From CAWGJF01 sp963715745 (GTDB lineage: Bacteria; Bacteroidota; Ignavibacteria; Ignavibacteriales; Ignavibacteriaceae), in assembly GCA_963715745.1 (NCBI GenBank), contig OY970271.1, positions 1,302,001 through 1,366,000 of the forward strand: 64,000 nucleotides of DNA, written 5' to 3'. The notes beneath the pieces are model-generated. The model saw nothing but the letters and a program-made list of their open reading frames with translations. It was not told the origin of the DNA and did no database searches. Positions 53,381 to 62,208 of the stretch are shown here, piece after piece. Positions within the stretch are counted from its first letter, which is position 1, and every line of letters begins with the position of its first letter. Both the position numbers and the translations under genes were made by a program.

Positions 53381-54481
53381 ATGCTACAAACTGATGAAAG
53401 AGAGTTCAGGCTCATAGAATATCTTGAGAATAAAGGATACAAATCTGATACTGTTGATGGCTTTAAAGTAATTTCAGACTATGGTTCGCTTGCCAATGAA
53501 GTGGAAAGTCTTTACCGTGGTGTTGGACTTCGGAATGCTTCACATTTTGGTATAATTGAATTAAAGGGAAAAGATGTGATGGATTTTCTTCACAGAATTT
53601 CAACTAATTCAATTAAAGATTTAGCAAAGGAGGGAGTCAGGCATACGCTGTTTACTTCGGAGAAAGGAAGAATAATTGGTTTAACTACACTCCTTAATTT
53701 TGAAGATTACCAGCTTTTGTTTTGTGACAGACACAGCAAACCTTTTGTTTTAGCATGGTTAAAGAAATATGTAATTGCGGATGATGTTCAGGTAAATGAC
53801 GCTAATGGAAAATATAATTTGCTTGAGCTTCGCGGTCCTCAGGCGGATTCATTTGTTACAATGATTTGTGGAAATGTTGTTAACGATATGAAACCTGATT
53901 CTTTCAAAATAATTCACTTTGAAAATCTGCTTTTCTTTCTTGCTAAAATCACTGATGAAAGAGGACACAATAAGTTTTGGATGCTTGGTGATTTTGAAAA
54001 TGCAAAACGCCTTATAGAATATATGCAGGAAAATAAGGGACCGTTTAATTTTAATCTTGTTGGTGAAAAAGCTTTTAATATTTACAGAGTTGAGATGGGG
54101 ATTCCAGCAGCACCAAACGAGCTAAACAGTGATTACAATCCTCACGAAGCCGGGCTAACAAATTATATTGACTTTAACAAAGGATGCTACATTGGTCAGG
54201 AAGTAATTGCAAGGCTGCAAACTTATGATAAAGTTCAGAAGCAGTTAACTGGCGTTAGATTTTCAGATTTGAATATTTCCACCGAGCGGCTGAGTATTTT
54301 TAACGGAGATGAAGAAATTGGTAAAATAACATCGACTGTAAATTCCGTTAAGTTCAATGAATTAATTGGACTAGCTTACGTGAAAAAAGGATTTATTAAT
54401 TATAAAGAACAATTAACAGCAAAAAACGGGAAGGGAAACGCACAAAACATTTCGCTAAATTCCTTACCTTTTACAAAATGA
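53381..54481 (+). CDS. ygfZ: YgfZ/GcvT-like folate-binding protein
   Basis: A 366-residue protein of the aminomethyltransferase (GcvT) superfamily, whose YgfZ members use folate to support Fe-S cluster enzymes. The diagnostic motif is DFNKGCYIGQEVIARL near residues 266-281, with the conserved Cys. GVGLRNASHFGIIELKGKDV and DFLHRISTNSIKDL resemble the N-terminal GcvT core. GcvT's catalytic region is not conserved, as expected for YgfZ. The gene overlaps the next by 4 bases (ATGA), linking it with the cobalamin adenosyltransferase. Confidence 0.85.
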   Translation: MLQTDEREFRLIEYLENKGYKSDTVDGFKVISDYGSLANEVESLYRGVGLRNASHFGIIELKGKDVMDFLHRISTNSIKDLAKEGVRHTLFTSEKGRIIGLTTLLNFEDYQLLFCDRHSKPFVLAWLKKYVIADDVQVNDANGKYNLLELRGPQADSFVTMICGNVVNDMKPDSFKIIHFENLLFFLAKITDERGHNKFWMLGDFENAKRLIEYMQENKGPFNFNLVGEKAFNIYRVEMGIPAAPNELNSDYNPHEAGLTNYIDFNKGCYIGQEVIARLQTYDKVQKQLTGVRFSDLNISTERLSIFNGDEEIGKITSTVNSVKFNELIGLAYVKKGFINYKEQLTAKNGKGNAQNISLNSLPFTK

Positions 54482-55026
54482 AAATTTATACAGGCACCGG
54501 TGATAATGGTGAAACAGGATTATTCGGTGGAGAAAGAGTTCTGAAAAGTGATATCAGGGTTGAAGCCTACGGATGTATTGATGAATTAAATGCTTTTATC
54601 GGTCTCACTATTTCTGAAATTGATGATGAAAAAGTCAAAGGTGATCTATCAAGAATTCAAAACTATCTATTTACAGTAGGATCAGATTTAGCCACTCCTG
54701 AAACTGAAAAAAATAAAAAACTGAATATACCTCGTACACCTGAATCTTTTTTTATTGAAATGGAAAAACTGATTGATAATTATTCTGATGAACTTGATGA
54801 ACTAAAATATTTTATTGTACCGGGAGGATCAAAACCTGCAGCATTGATGCATGTTTGCCGGACAGTTTGCAGAAAAGCAGAAAGAGCAGTAGTGGAATTA
54901 AATTCTGCAGTGAAAATTGGAACTAACATTATTATGTTTCTTAACAGGTTATCTGACTTGTTTTTTGTTCTTGCAAGAACAATGAATAAAGAATCCGGTA
55001 TTCCTGATGTTAAATGGGAACAATAA
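54478..55026 (+). CDS. Cob(I)yrinic acid a,c-diamide adenosyltransferase (PduO type)
   Basis: A 182-residue trimeric enzyme that transfers adenosyl from ATP to cob(I)alamin, making coenzyme B12. The ATP-binding N-terminus is KIYTGTGDNGETGLFGGERV. VEAYGCIDELNAFIGLTISE, FIVPGGSKPAALMHVCRTVC, RKAERAVV and FLNRLSDLFFVLARTMN are family motifs. Length is normal. The start overlaps the stop of the ygfZ gene. B12-dependent enzymes are not nearby apart from the likely B12-type radical SAM protein at the window's left edge. Confidence 0.92.
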   Translation: MKIYTGTGDNGETGLFGGERVLKSDIRVEAYGCIDELNAFIGLTISEIDDEKVKGDLSRIQNYLFTVGSDLATPETEKNKKLNIPRTPESFFIEMEKLIDNYSDELDELKYFIVPGGSKPAALMHVCRTVCRKAERAVVELNSAVKIGTNIIMFLNRLSDLFFVLARTMNKESGIPDVKWEQ

Positions 55027-55122
55027 TTCCTTTAATTAGTACTAAAGCTGTGTTCTTAAAAAGACTGAATGTCAATTCTCAACACTTTAAGGGATTGTAA
55101 ATAATATCCCCAAAATAAATTT

Positions 55123-55476
55123 GGGGGTGAATTTTGGTTTCGACGGGGTTAAAGAGACATTGAACTGCGTACCGTGTTTCCTGCAGACACGTTAAACGGC
55201 GGGAAAAAAAAGTAACTGGCGAATATAACTACGCCTTAGCTGCGTAAATAAACACGCAGCCGTTCTACATTCTCTCTCTTGCCGGGGTTTGATAGAACGT
55301 CGTTTAGGTAAGATAGCTGATTCTGTTGTCTGTGCAGTTGAAGCGAAATAAACAACAGGCAGGCTTTAAGTGATTTTTGTTTGTTTTATAGCTTATAGCC
55401 AAAACAAAACAAACTATGTATGTAGATGTTCATTGGATCATAATTTCGGACGCGGGTTCGACTCCCGCCACCTCCA
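55123..55476 (+). ncRNA. ssrA: Transfer-messenger RNA
   Basis: Rescues stalled ribosomes by acting as tRNA and then mRNA. The 5' end GGGGGTG (55123-55129) pairs with CACCTCC (55469-55475) in a 7-bp acceptor stem with one G-U pair. The T-arm GGACGCGGGTTCGACTCCCG is at 55448-55467, and the conserved TTTTGGTTTCGACGGGG is near the 5' end. The tag ORF is at 55218-55247 (GGC to TAA), encoding Gly-Glu-Tyr-Asn-Tyr-Ala-Leu-Ala-Ala after the resume site. The 3' CCA is not encoded: the sequence continues A-C-A-A rather than A-C-C-A. Exact ends could differ by a base or two. Confidence 0.93.
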
Positions 55477-55506
55477 CAAAATATCTAATTTAAATAAGGG
55501 TTATCA

Positions 55507-56001
55507 TTACCTCTTAATTACAGCAATCCAATTATCATCCCATCTTCTCATAAATTTTTTCATATCCCAGAAGTTTTTAATCACCTTCCTTGATGGATCA
55601 AGTATAAATAATCCATTCTTGTTATAACCATAAATTACTACCCAGTGTTCTCCGTCATCAACTGAAATTAAAATAGGATTCAAACTAACAATTGCAGATT
55701 GTATGTCCGATAGTTTTGTGCTTGTATTTATAAATACTTTCAGACCATTACTCCTTAAATAATTTAGAATTGGTCCGGTATCAGTTCCATCTTTTTTTGA
55801 TGTATTAAGTCCATTTAGTATTTCATCGAGCGTTTTGGGAATCTTAAAATATTCCATTATTGTATAAACACATTGGGCAGCGCAGGAGTATGAATCGAGT
55901 TGAATGGATCTTTTCATATCTAAGAAAACACTGTTAGGTGAACGCTTTTCCTCTATATTTTTATAGAAGTTATATACAAGATCGGCGTAATATTTCTTCA
56001 C
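55507..56001 (-). CDS. Stand-alone C39-like (papain-fold) cysteine peptidase
   Basis: A 164-residue protein with a complete C39/papain-like triad. Catalytic Cys40 lies in QLDSYSCAAQC (with the oxyanion Gln34), His119 in DDGEHWVVIYGY and Asp135 in LFILDPS. It matches the peptidase domain of bacteriocin ABC exporters, but no ABC transporter, substrate or signal peptide is present. The start is placed at GTG 56001 (MKKYYADLVYNF), with AAAGAGAG upstream; a TTG at 56076 gives a longer form whose N-terminus is hydrophobic. It lies 31 bases beyond the tmRNA 3' end, on the opposite strand. Function is unknown. Confidence 0.65.
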   Translation of the reverse strand: MKKYYADLVYNFYKNIEEKRSPNSVFLDMKRSIQLDSYSCAAQCVYTIMEYFKIPKTLDEILNGLNTSKKDGTDTGPILNYLRSNGLKVFINTSTKLSDIQSAIVSLNPILISVDDGEHWVVIYGYNKNGLFILDPSRKVIKNFWDMKKFMRRWDDNWIAVIKR

Positions 56002-56283
56002 AAACACTCTCTTTAAATTAAAATTTGAAAAACCATAAAACACATAGATTGTTATCTTCAAGAACAAGAAGTTCAATTTTTTTATTAATATAATATTTTA
56101 TCAAAATTAAAATGACTAAGATTATTTGCTTTGTTCAATAATTTTTTCCGGCAGATATTGTTGATTAATTATAATGCACGTAAGTAGAAGAGTTAACATT
56201 GATTTTTGTTTTTACAATATTTAAACTCTTTTAATTGATGATAGTACATAAAAAATAAAAAATAAAGAAAGGAAATTAAAATC

Positions 56284-56583
56284 GTGAAGAAAAATATTAA
56301 GCATCCTGCACTTTATGCACATAAAATCAGGGCAAGTTTTCAAAAATTTCTGGGCTATTATCAGCATACAACAATTTTGGGAATGGAAAAAGAAAAAATC
56401 CGGAAGAGAATGGTTTACAAAGCCAAACAAGTAATTAAGGCAAGTGACAGGGAAATTTTAAATACTTTTCCCGGGAATAAAGAAAACCAGACCAGCCTGA
56501 GAATGGTGCGATTACTAAACAAAGAAAAAGAAATTGAAATGGAAAGTGAAAAAATTAAAACAAAATTTAAACAATTAATCTAA
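56284..56583 (+). CDS. Small basic uncharacterised protein
   Basis: A 99-residue, Lys-rich, probably helical protein without recognised domains (RASFQKFLGYYQHTTILGME, then REILNTFPGNKENQTSLRMV). The start is GTG 56284, with AGGAAATTAAA upstream as a weak ribosome-binding site. It stands between the C39-like peptidase (divergent) and galT. Codon usage resembles its neighbours, and no other frame offers a better gene here. It may be a real small gene or a chance ORF. Confidence 0.4.
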   Translation: MKKNIKHPALYAHKIRASFQKFLGYYQHTTILGMEKEKIRKRMVYKAKQVIKASDREILNTFPGNKENQTSLRMVRLLNKEKEIEMESEKIKTKFKQLI

Positions 56584-56663
56584 ATAGATTTCATAATCAT
56601 ATCATCATAAACTGAATATAGTCAGTCGGTATGGTACTATATTAATTTGCATTGAAATATTAA

Positions 56664-57665
56664 ATGACGAAAAATCAGATCAGACAAAATATTGTTACAA
56701 AAGAATGGGTCATTTATTCGCCTGAAAGAGGAAGTAGACCTAAGGATTTTAAAAGAAATTCAGAAAAACATGATTTACCTGAACACGATAATGATTGTCC
56801 TTTTTGTCCTGGAAATGAATCTGAACTTGGAGAAATTTTACTTTCTCTTACATTTAAAAACAGTAAAAATATACAAACAAAAGTAATCCCGAATAAATTT
56901 CCGGCACTAGTGCCAATTGATAATTCAAAGAGAAATAAGACTGAGGAATTTTATATTAAAATGAAAGGATATGGAAGACATGAAGTAATTATTGAAAATC
57001 CATACCATAACAGGGATTTAGCTGTTGTAAAAAAAGATGTAATGGAAGTTGTTATTGAAACTTATCATAAAAGATATCTCACAGTAATGAAAGAACACGA
57101 AAACTTGTTCCCGATTATATTCAGAAATCATGGAAAGAAAGCAGGCACATCATTAATTCACCCTCATTCACAACTTATAGTTACTGGCTTCGTTCCAAAT
57201 CATGTAAGGAGAAGAGAATTAGAAGCACAACATTATCACGATGAATGGGGACGCTGTGTTTATTGTGATGTTCTGAATCATGAATTAAATGAAGATAAAA
57301 GAATTATTTTTCAAACTGATACAATGGTTACCTTTATTCCTTTTGCTGCTGAAGTACCTTTTGAGACCTGGATTATACCCGTAAAGCATGAGCCTGATTT
57401 TGGAGTTATTAATGATAAAGAAAAAGAAGATCTGGCTGTTTCACTTAAATTTATTTTAAGTAAATTTTTTAACAAGCTTGAAGATCCTGATTATAATTTT
57501 ATAATTAATACCTCAGCAAGATATGAAGCAGGTGAACCCCACCTTCACTGGTATCTGCAAATACGTCCGCGCATCACAACCGTAGCCGGTTTTGAAATCG
57601 GATCGGGAATTTCTATAAATCCTTCAATACCTGAAGAAGACGCAGAATATTTAAAATCTAAATAA
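56664..57665 (+). CDS. galT: Galactose-1-phosphate uridylyltransferase
   Basis: Exchanges UMP between UDP-glucose and galactose-1-phosphate in the Leloir pathway. The 333-residue HIT-superfamily enzyme has the active-site HPHSQ (166-170; His168 is uridylylated) in GTSLIHPHSQLIVTG. The N-terminal CPFCPGNESELGE and CVYCDV are Cys pairs that can bind zinc, and a second His cluster lies in EPHLHWYLQIRPR. The N-terminus NIVTKEWVIYSPERGSRP is typical. galE and galK are not in the window. ATG 56664 lies 81 bases after the preceding small ORF. Confidence 0.92.
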   Translation: MTKNQIRQNIVTKEWVIYSPERGSRPKDFKRNSEKHDLPEHDNDCPFCPGNESELGEILLSLTFKNSKNIQTKVIPNKFPALVPIDNSKRNKTEEFYIKMKGYGRHEVIIENPYHNRDLAVVKKDVMEVVIETYHKRYLTVMKEHENLFPIIFRNHGKKAGTSLIHPHSQLIVTGFVPNHVRRRELEAQHYHDEWGRCVYCDVLNHELNEDKRIIFQTDTMVTFIPFAAEVPFETWIIPVKHEPDFGVINDKEKEDLAVSLKFILSKFFNKLEDPDYNFIINTSARYEAGEPHLHWYLQIRPRITTVAGFEIGSGISINPSIPEEDAEYLKSK

Positions 57666-57800
57666 TCATTTGATGGATTAAAAAAATAACTTCACTTTGT
57701 GATGCTTATCATTTTATTCGCTTTTGTTTACCGATAAGAACACTTCTGCACTTTAATTTGTTTAAGAATATTCTATTTTAAAATTATAAAAAGATATTCA

Positions 57801-58427
57801 ATGAATAATATTACAACAATTTTTTTTGATATTGGTGGAGTTTGCTTAACTAATGGGTGGGATCATATTTCCAGAAAAAGAGCCGCAAAGAATTTCTTTA
57901 TTGATTATAATGAATTGGAAACAAAACATAAACCAATATTTAAGAAATTTGAAAAGGGAAAAATATCTCTTGATGAATATCTGGATAAGGTGATTTTTTT
58001 CAGAAAGAGAAAATTTGGTAAGAAAGACTTTAAGGAATTTATGTTTTTACAATCGAATGCACATAAATCAACATTAAAGCTTTTACATCAGCTCTCTCTG
58101 AAAAACAAATATCATCTTGCAACAATTAATAATGAATCACTTGAACTAAATCATTTCCGGATTAATAAATTTAATCTGAATAAATATTTTACAAACTTTT
58201 TCAGTTCCTGTTACCTTGGAACAAGAAAACCGGAAAAGGAAATATTCTTAAAAGCATTACAAATTCTACAGAAAAATCCTGAAGAGTGTTTATTTATCGA
58301 TGATAGAGAAGAGAATTATTTATCAGCAAAAAGTATCGGATTAAATTCGATTCATCTTGAAAATCCGGTTGAGTTAAAGAAAAAATTATTAGAATTTAAT
58401 ATTGAATTTGGAAAGGATATAAAATGA
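57801..58427 (+). CDS. HAD-superfamily (subfamily IA) phosphatase
   Basis: A 208-residue cytosolic hydrolase of the YihX-like type. Motif I is FFDIGGVCL with Asp10 as nucleophile; the usual second Asp is replaced by Gly12, common in this branch. Motif II is LATINNES, motif III GTRKPEKEIF with Lys, and motif IV FIDDREENYLSA. A helical cap lies between motifs I and II. YihX acts on alpha-glucose-1-phosphate, and position between galT and gnd/zwf makes a sugar phosphate plausible, but the substrate is not proven. Its stop overlaps the gnd start by 4 bases, indicating an operon. Confidence 0.82.
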   Translation: MNNITTIFFDIGGVCLTNGWDHISRKRAAKNFFIDYNELETKHKPIFKKFEKGKISLDEYLDKVIFFRKRKFGKKDFKEFMFLQSNAHKSTLKLLHQLSLKNKYHLATINNESLELNHFRINKFNLNKYFTNFFSSCYLGTRKPEKEIFLKALQILQKNPEECLFIDDREENYLSAKSIGLNSIHLENPVELKKKLLEFNIEFGKDIK

Positions 58428-59326
58428 AAATAGGATTAATTGGACTTGGTAAGATGGGTGGAAATATGCTAAAGAGATTAAAGAATGATAATCATCAGGT
58501 TGTTGCTTTTGACTTAAATAAAAATAATGTTAAAAAAGCTGTTGATGATGGCGGGATCGGTGCAGAGTCTATCGAAGATCTGGCTTCAAAACTTGAAAAA
58601 CCTAGAAATATATGGGTTATGGTACCACATGGAAAACCAACAAATGAAACGATAGACAAACTTATAAATATTCTTGATAAAGATGATTTGATAATTGACG
58701 GAGGTAATTCACACTATACAGAAACGATTGAAAATTCTGAAAAATGTAAAGCTAAAAAAATCCATTTTGTTGATGCCGGGGTAAGCGGAGGAATTTGGGG
58801 ATTAAAAATCGGTTACAACCTTATGGTTGGTGGAACTGAAAAAGCTGTAAAAAGAGTTGAACCAATATTTATTTCGCTTGCTCCTGAAAATGGATATGCT
58901 CATGTTGGAAAAAGCGGGGCCGGTCATTTTGTAAAAATGATTCACAATGCACTTGAATATGTTATGCTTCAGGGAATTGGTGAGGCATTTGAATGTATGT
59001 CCCGATCAGACTTTGATATTAATCTTGAACAGGTTTCAGGCTTATGGAATAACGGTGCTGTTGTAAGAAGCTGGCTTCTTGAACTTGCTGCAAGTGCTTT
59101 CAAAGAAGAAGGCAATTCACTTGAAAAGATTGCACCTTATGTTGATGATTCCGGAACTGCAAGATGGGCAACTGAATATGCAATTAAAAATGCAATTCCA
59201 ATTCCTGCAATTACTCTTTCAGTCTATGAACGATTTGCATCAAGAGAGGAAAATCCTTTTTCAGCAAAGGTTATTGCTGCATTGCGAAATCAATTCGGAG
59301 GTCATGCTGTTAAGGAGGAAAAATAA
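58424..59326 (+). CDS. gnd: 6-phosphogluconate dehydrogenase, decarboxylating, short form
   Basis: Oxidatively decarboxylates 6-phosphogluconate to ribulose-5-phosphate. The 300-residue protein is the short GndA/YqeC-type enzyme rather than the 470-residue form. The Rossmann motif is KIGLIGLGKMGGNMLKRL; IIDGGNSHYTETIENSEKC, FVDAGVSGGIWGLKIGYNLM, VGKSGAGHFVKMIHNALEYV and EGNSLEKIAPYVDDSGTARW are family motifs with the catalytic Lys. It is followed by zwf after 2 bases, matching the gnd-zwf pairing seen in many bacteria. Confidence 0.93.
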   Translation: MKIGLIGLGKMGGNMLKRLKNDNHQVVAFDLNKNNVKKAVDDGGIGAESIEDLASKLEKPRNIWVMVPHGKPTNETIDKLINILDKDDLIIDGGNSHYTETIENSEKCKAKKIHFVDAGVSGGIWGLKIGYNLMVGGTEKAVKRVEPIFISLAPENGYAHVGKSGAGHFVKMIHNALEYVMLQGIGEAFECMSRSDFDINLEQVSGLWNNGAVVRSWLLELAASAFKEEGNSLEKIAPYVDDSGTARWATEYAIKNAIPIPAITLSVYERFASREENPFSAKVIAALRNQFGGHAVKEEK

Positions 59327-59328
59327 AA

Positions 59329-60855
59329 ATGGAGCATCGGCATATTAAGGTTGAACACAAAGGAATGCAAAAAGGCAATCCTCCTGAACCATTAATCGTG
59401 GTTATTTTTGGTGCTTCCGGCGATCTTGCTCATCATGAACTTTTACCATCATTATATGCTCTTAAACAAAAAAAGTTGTTGCCGGATAAGTTTGCGATCA
59501 TTGGTTTTGCAATGGAAAAATGGAACGATGACGAGTATCGTGATGAGATGCATGGCATGGTTAAAAATATGGATGAATATAAAAAGGAAACATGGAATGA
59601 ATTTGCAGCCAATGTTTATTATACTTCTGGTGAATTTAATGATACCACTCTAAAAACTTATGAAATTTTAAAGAAAAAAATAAAACAAATACAAAAGAAA
59701 AATGATATAAAGGATAATATCCTTTTTCATCTTTCTGCTCCACCTGATTTTTACAGCACGATAATTCAAAAATTAAGTATAAGTAAGCTTGCAAAAAGTA
59801 ATGATGGCTGGAGAAGAATTATAATTGAAAAACCATTCGGTGAAGATGAAAAATCAGCACGTAAACTTGATAAGGAAATACATAAGGTATTTGAAGAACA
59901 TCAGATCTTCAGAATAGATCATTTCCTGGGTAAAGAAACAGTTCAGAATATGCTCGTTTTCAGATTTGCCAATCCGGGATTTGAACCAATCTGGAACAGA
60001 AATTATATAGATAATATTCAAATTACAGTTGCTGAGGATATCGGGATAAAAACTCGTGGCGAATTTTATGAAAAAACCGGTGTGCTTCGTGACATGGTTC
60101 AAAATCATCTTTTTCAGCTGATGTGTATGGCAGCAATAGAGCCACCTGTAAATTTTGATGCTCATTCGCTTCGCACTGAAACGGTAAAAGTACTTGATTC
60201 GGTTTGCCAAATAAATCAGGAAAGAGATGTTGTATTTGGTCAGTATGATTCTGGAATTATCAATGATAAAAAAGTAAAAGCTTACCGTGATGAGGATAAA
60301 GTTGATAAAAATTCAAAAACTGTCACATATGCTGCTTTAAGAATTTTTCTTGACAATTGGAGATGGGCAGGAGTTCCTTTCTATTTAAGAACTGGTAAAA
60401 GGCTGGAGAAAAAACTTACAGAGGTTACTATTCGATTTAAACCAACACCACATCTTATGTTTCAAACAAATAAACGGGAAGAAAGAAAACATAATATTTT
60501 AACATTTCGTCTTCAGCCAGATGAAGGAATATTTTATTCTTTTACGGCAAAAAGGCCTGGTGCCGATTTAACTCTTCAACCTGTCAATCTTATTTTTAAC
60601 TACAACGAAGCATTCGAAATAAAAGAAACACCAAGTTCATATCAGTGGCTTTTACACGATGCAATGCAAGGTGATCAGACATTATTTCCGCGTGCGGAAT
60701 GGATTTATAAGTCGTGGTCGATTATTGATCCTATAATTAAAGAATGGGATAAGAAACCCTGGACTGTTTTGCCAAATTATAAAGCAGGATCCTGGGGCCC
60801 CGAAGATGCTGATGACATGTTGCGTCTTGACAGACGTAAGTGGTTTATTCAATAA
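59329..60855 (+). CDS. zwf: Glucose-6-phosphate 1-dehydrogenase
   Basis: Catalyses the first step of the oxidative pentose phosphate pathway, making NADPH. The 508-residue protein has the NADP motif VVIFGASGDLAHHELLPSLY (GASGDL), RIIIEKPFGEDEKSARKLD, the catalytic RIDHFLGKETVQNMLVFRFA (His), NRNYIDNIQITVAEDIGIKT, GVLRDMVQNHLFQLMCMAA and VPFYLRTGKRL. ATG 59329 has AAGGAGG 10 bases upstream. Together with gnd it provides NADPH and pentose phosphates, and it is the last of the galT-HAD-gnd-zwf run. Confidence 0.96.
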   Translation: MEHRHIKVEHKGMQKGNPPEPLIVVIFGASGDLAHHELLPSLYALKQKKLLPDKFAIIGFAMEKWNDDEYRDEMHGMVKNMDEYKKETWNEFAANVYYTSGEFNDTTLKTYEILKKKIKQIQKKNDIKDNILFHLSAPPDFYSTIIQKLSISKLAKSNDGWRRIIIEKPFGEDEKSARKLDKEIHKVFEEHQIFRIDHFLGKETVQNMLVFRFANPGFEPIWNRNYIDNIQITVAEDIGIKTRGEFYEKTGVLRDMVQNHLFQLMCMAAIEPPVNFDAHSLRTETVKVLDSVCQINQERDVVFGQYDSGIINDKKVKAYRDEDKVDKNSKTVTYAALRIFLDNWRWAGVPFYLRTGKRLEKKLTEVTIRFKPTPHLMFQTNKREERKHNILTFRLQPDEGIFYSFTAKRPGADLTLQPVNLIFNYNEAFEIKETPSSYQWLLHDAMQGDQTLFPRAEWIYKSWSIIDPIIKEWDKKPWTVLPNYKAGSWGPEDADDMLRLDRRKWFIQ

Positions 60856-60933
60856 GATTTCATCCAAAATAAGTTGGATACAAAATGATTTAGCCATTGC
60901 TTTTATTTTCTCCTACATTTCTTATCTTTAAAT

Positions 60934-62208
60934 ATGGATATGAAGATGCGTATAATATTCATACTCTCATTTTTGTTTCTCGCTATTCTCTACTCCTGTT
61001 CAGAAAAAGATGATAATTTTGCAATCTGGATAGGCGGTTCTCCTGAGGAGGTTGATTTTTGGGAAAATGTTATATATGATTTTAATCAAAAGTACGATTA
61101 CAATTTAATTCTCGTACGACAGCCTACTTACACTGATCAGAGAAAACAAAGTCTTATTATTTCCCTGGAAGGGAAACAGCCTGATCCTGATTTATTTCTG
61201 ATGGATGTTGTATGGATAAATCAATTTATACATTCCAACTGGCTTGAACCTCTAGATACTTTTGCAAAGCAAGATGATTTTATTACGAAACCATATTTTG
61301 ATAAAGTATTAAACCTTGTTGATAAGTATAACGATAAACTATTTGCCCTTCCTGTTTTTATGGATGTTGCACTCTTGTATTATAGAACTGATTTAGTTAC
61401 CAAGCCTCCTGAGACCTGGAATCAGTTAAAAGAACTCTCTTTAAGATTTCAAAACGAACAAAAAATAAAAAATAAAAGTTTTGATGGATTTCTCTGGCAG
61501 GGTGCGCAATACGAAGGACTTGTCTGTTCCTTTCTTGAATTTATATCTTCAAACGGCGGCTCTATTCTAAAAAATGATTCAGTTAAAATTAACAGCACAA
61601 ATAATAAAACAGCACTTCAGTTTATGCAGGATTTAATACATAAGTATAAGATTTCTCCCGAAAACACATACACTGAAATGAAGGAAGAAGAAGTTCGTCG
61701 AGAATTCCAGAAAGGAAATGCTATGTTTGAACGCAACTGGACTTACGCATGGCAGCTTCATAACAGTGATAAATCGAATGTAAAAGGTAAAGTTGGTATG
61801 ACAATCCTTCCACATTTTAAAGGACATAGTTCAGTTTCCACTCTTGGCGGTTGGCACATTGGCATTTCAAAATATTCTGACAAAAAAGAAAAAGCGTGGA
61901 AGTTTATTAAATATGTAACATCTTACAAAGTTCAGAAAAAAATGGTTTTAACAATAGGCTGGAATCCTGCAAGAAAAGATATTTATGATGACGAAGAATT
62001 GATTCAAAAACTTCCGCATCTAAAAACATTAAAAAATGTATTTGATAATACTATTGCTCGTCCAACAGTTCCATATTATGCGCAAATATCAGAAGTTATT
62101 CAGCGGAATGTAAATAACTGTTTGGCAAATAAAATTTCTCCTGCTGGTGCTTTAAATGAAATTGAAGGAGAAATGAAAAAAATAATTGAAATTTATGGAG
62201 AGAAGTAG
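60934..62208 (+). CDS. Sugar ABC transporter substrate-binding lipoprotein
   Basis: A 424-residue extracellular solute-binding protein of the maltose/carbohydrate type (family 1). The lipoprotein signal (FILSFLFLAILYSCSE) ends at Cys22. The body has PDPDLFLMDVVWINQFIHSN, LPVFMDVALLYYRTDLVTKP, FDGFLWQGAQYEGLVCSFLE and STLGGWHIGISKYSDKKEKA, with conserved Trp residues lining the sugar site. Two permease genes and an ATPase follow with overlapping ends. The exact sugar is not known; resemblance is to trehalose/maltose binding proteins. A weak -7-like TATCTTTA (60923-60930) precedes the ATG. Confidence 0.9.
   Translation: MDMKMRIIFILSFLFLAILYSCSEKDDNFAIWIGGSPEEVDFWENVIYDFNQKYDYNLILVRQPTYTDQRKQSLIISLEGKQPDPDLFLMDVVWINQFIHSNWLEPLDTFAKQDDFITKPYFDKVLNLVDKYNDKLFALPVFMDVALLYYRTDLVTKPPETWNQLKELSLRFQNEQKIKNKSFDGFLWQGAQYEGLVCSFLEFISSNGGSILKNDSVKINSTNNKTALQFMQDLIHKYKISPENTYTEMKEEEVRREFQKGNAMFERNWTYAWQLHNSDKSNVKGKVGMTILPHFKGHSSVSTLGGWHIGISKYSDKKEKAWKFIKYVTSYKVQKKMVLTIGWNPARKDIYDDEELIQKLPHLKTLKNVFDNTIARPTVPYYAQISEVIQRNVNNCLANKISPAGALNEIEGEMKKIIEIYGEK

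Noticed and set aside
55095..55123. Promoter-like TTG and TAAATTTG just before tmRNA
   Set aside because: TAAATTTG matches the -7 consensus, but its last base is the first base of mature tmRNA, so transcription from it would start inside the RNA; the spacer is also only 18 bases.
55370..55627. 85-codon plus-strand frame overlapping tmRNA and the C39-like gene
   Set aside because: Its first third lies in the tmRNA acceptor and T-arm region and the rest is antisense to a better-supported gene.
55480..56660. Integrated element at the tmRNA 3' end
   Set aside because: No integrase, no second copy of the tmRNA end and no direct repeat could be found; only the location hints at it, so it is kept as a question in the C39-like finding.
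60862..60879. ATCCAA/TTGGAT hairpin after zwf
   Set aside because: The stem is only 6 bp and lacks a T-run, so a terminator is not supported.
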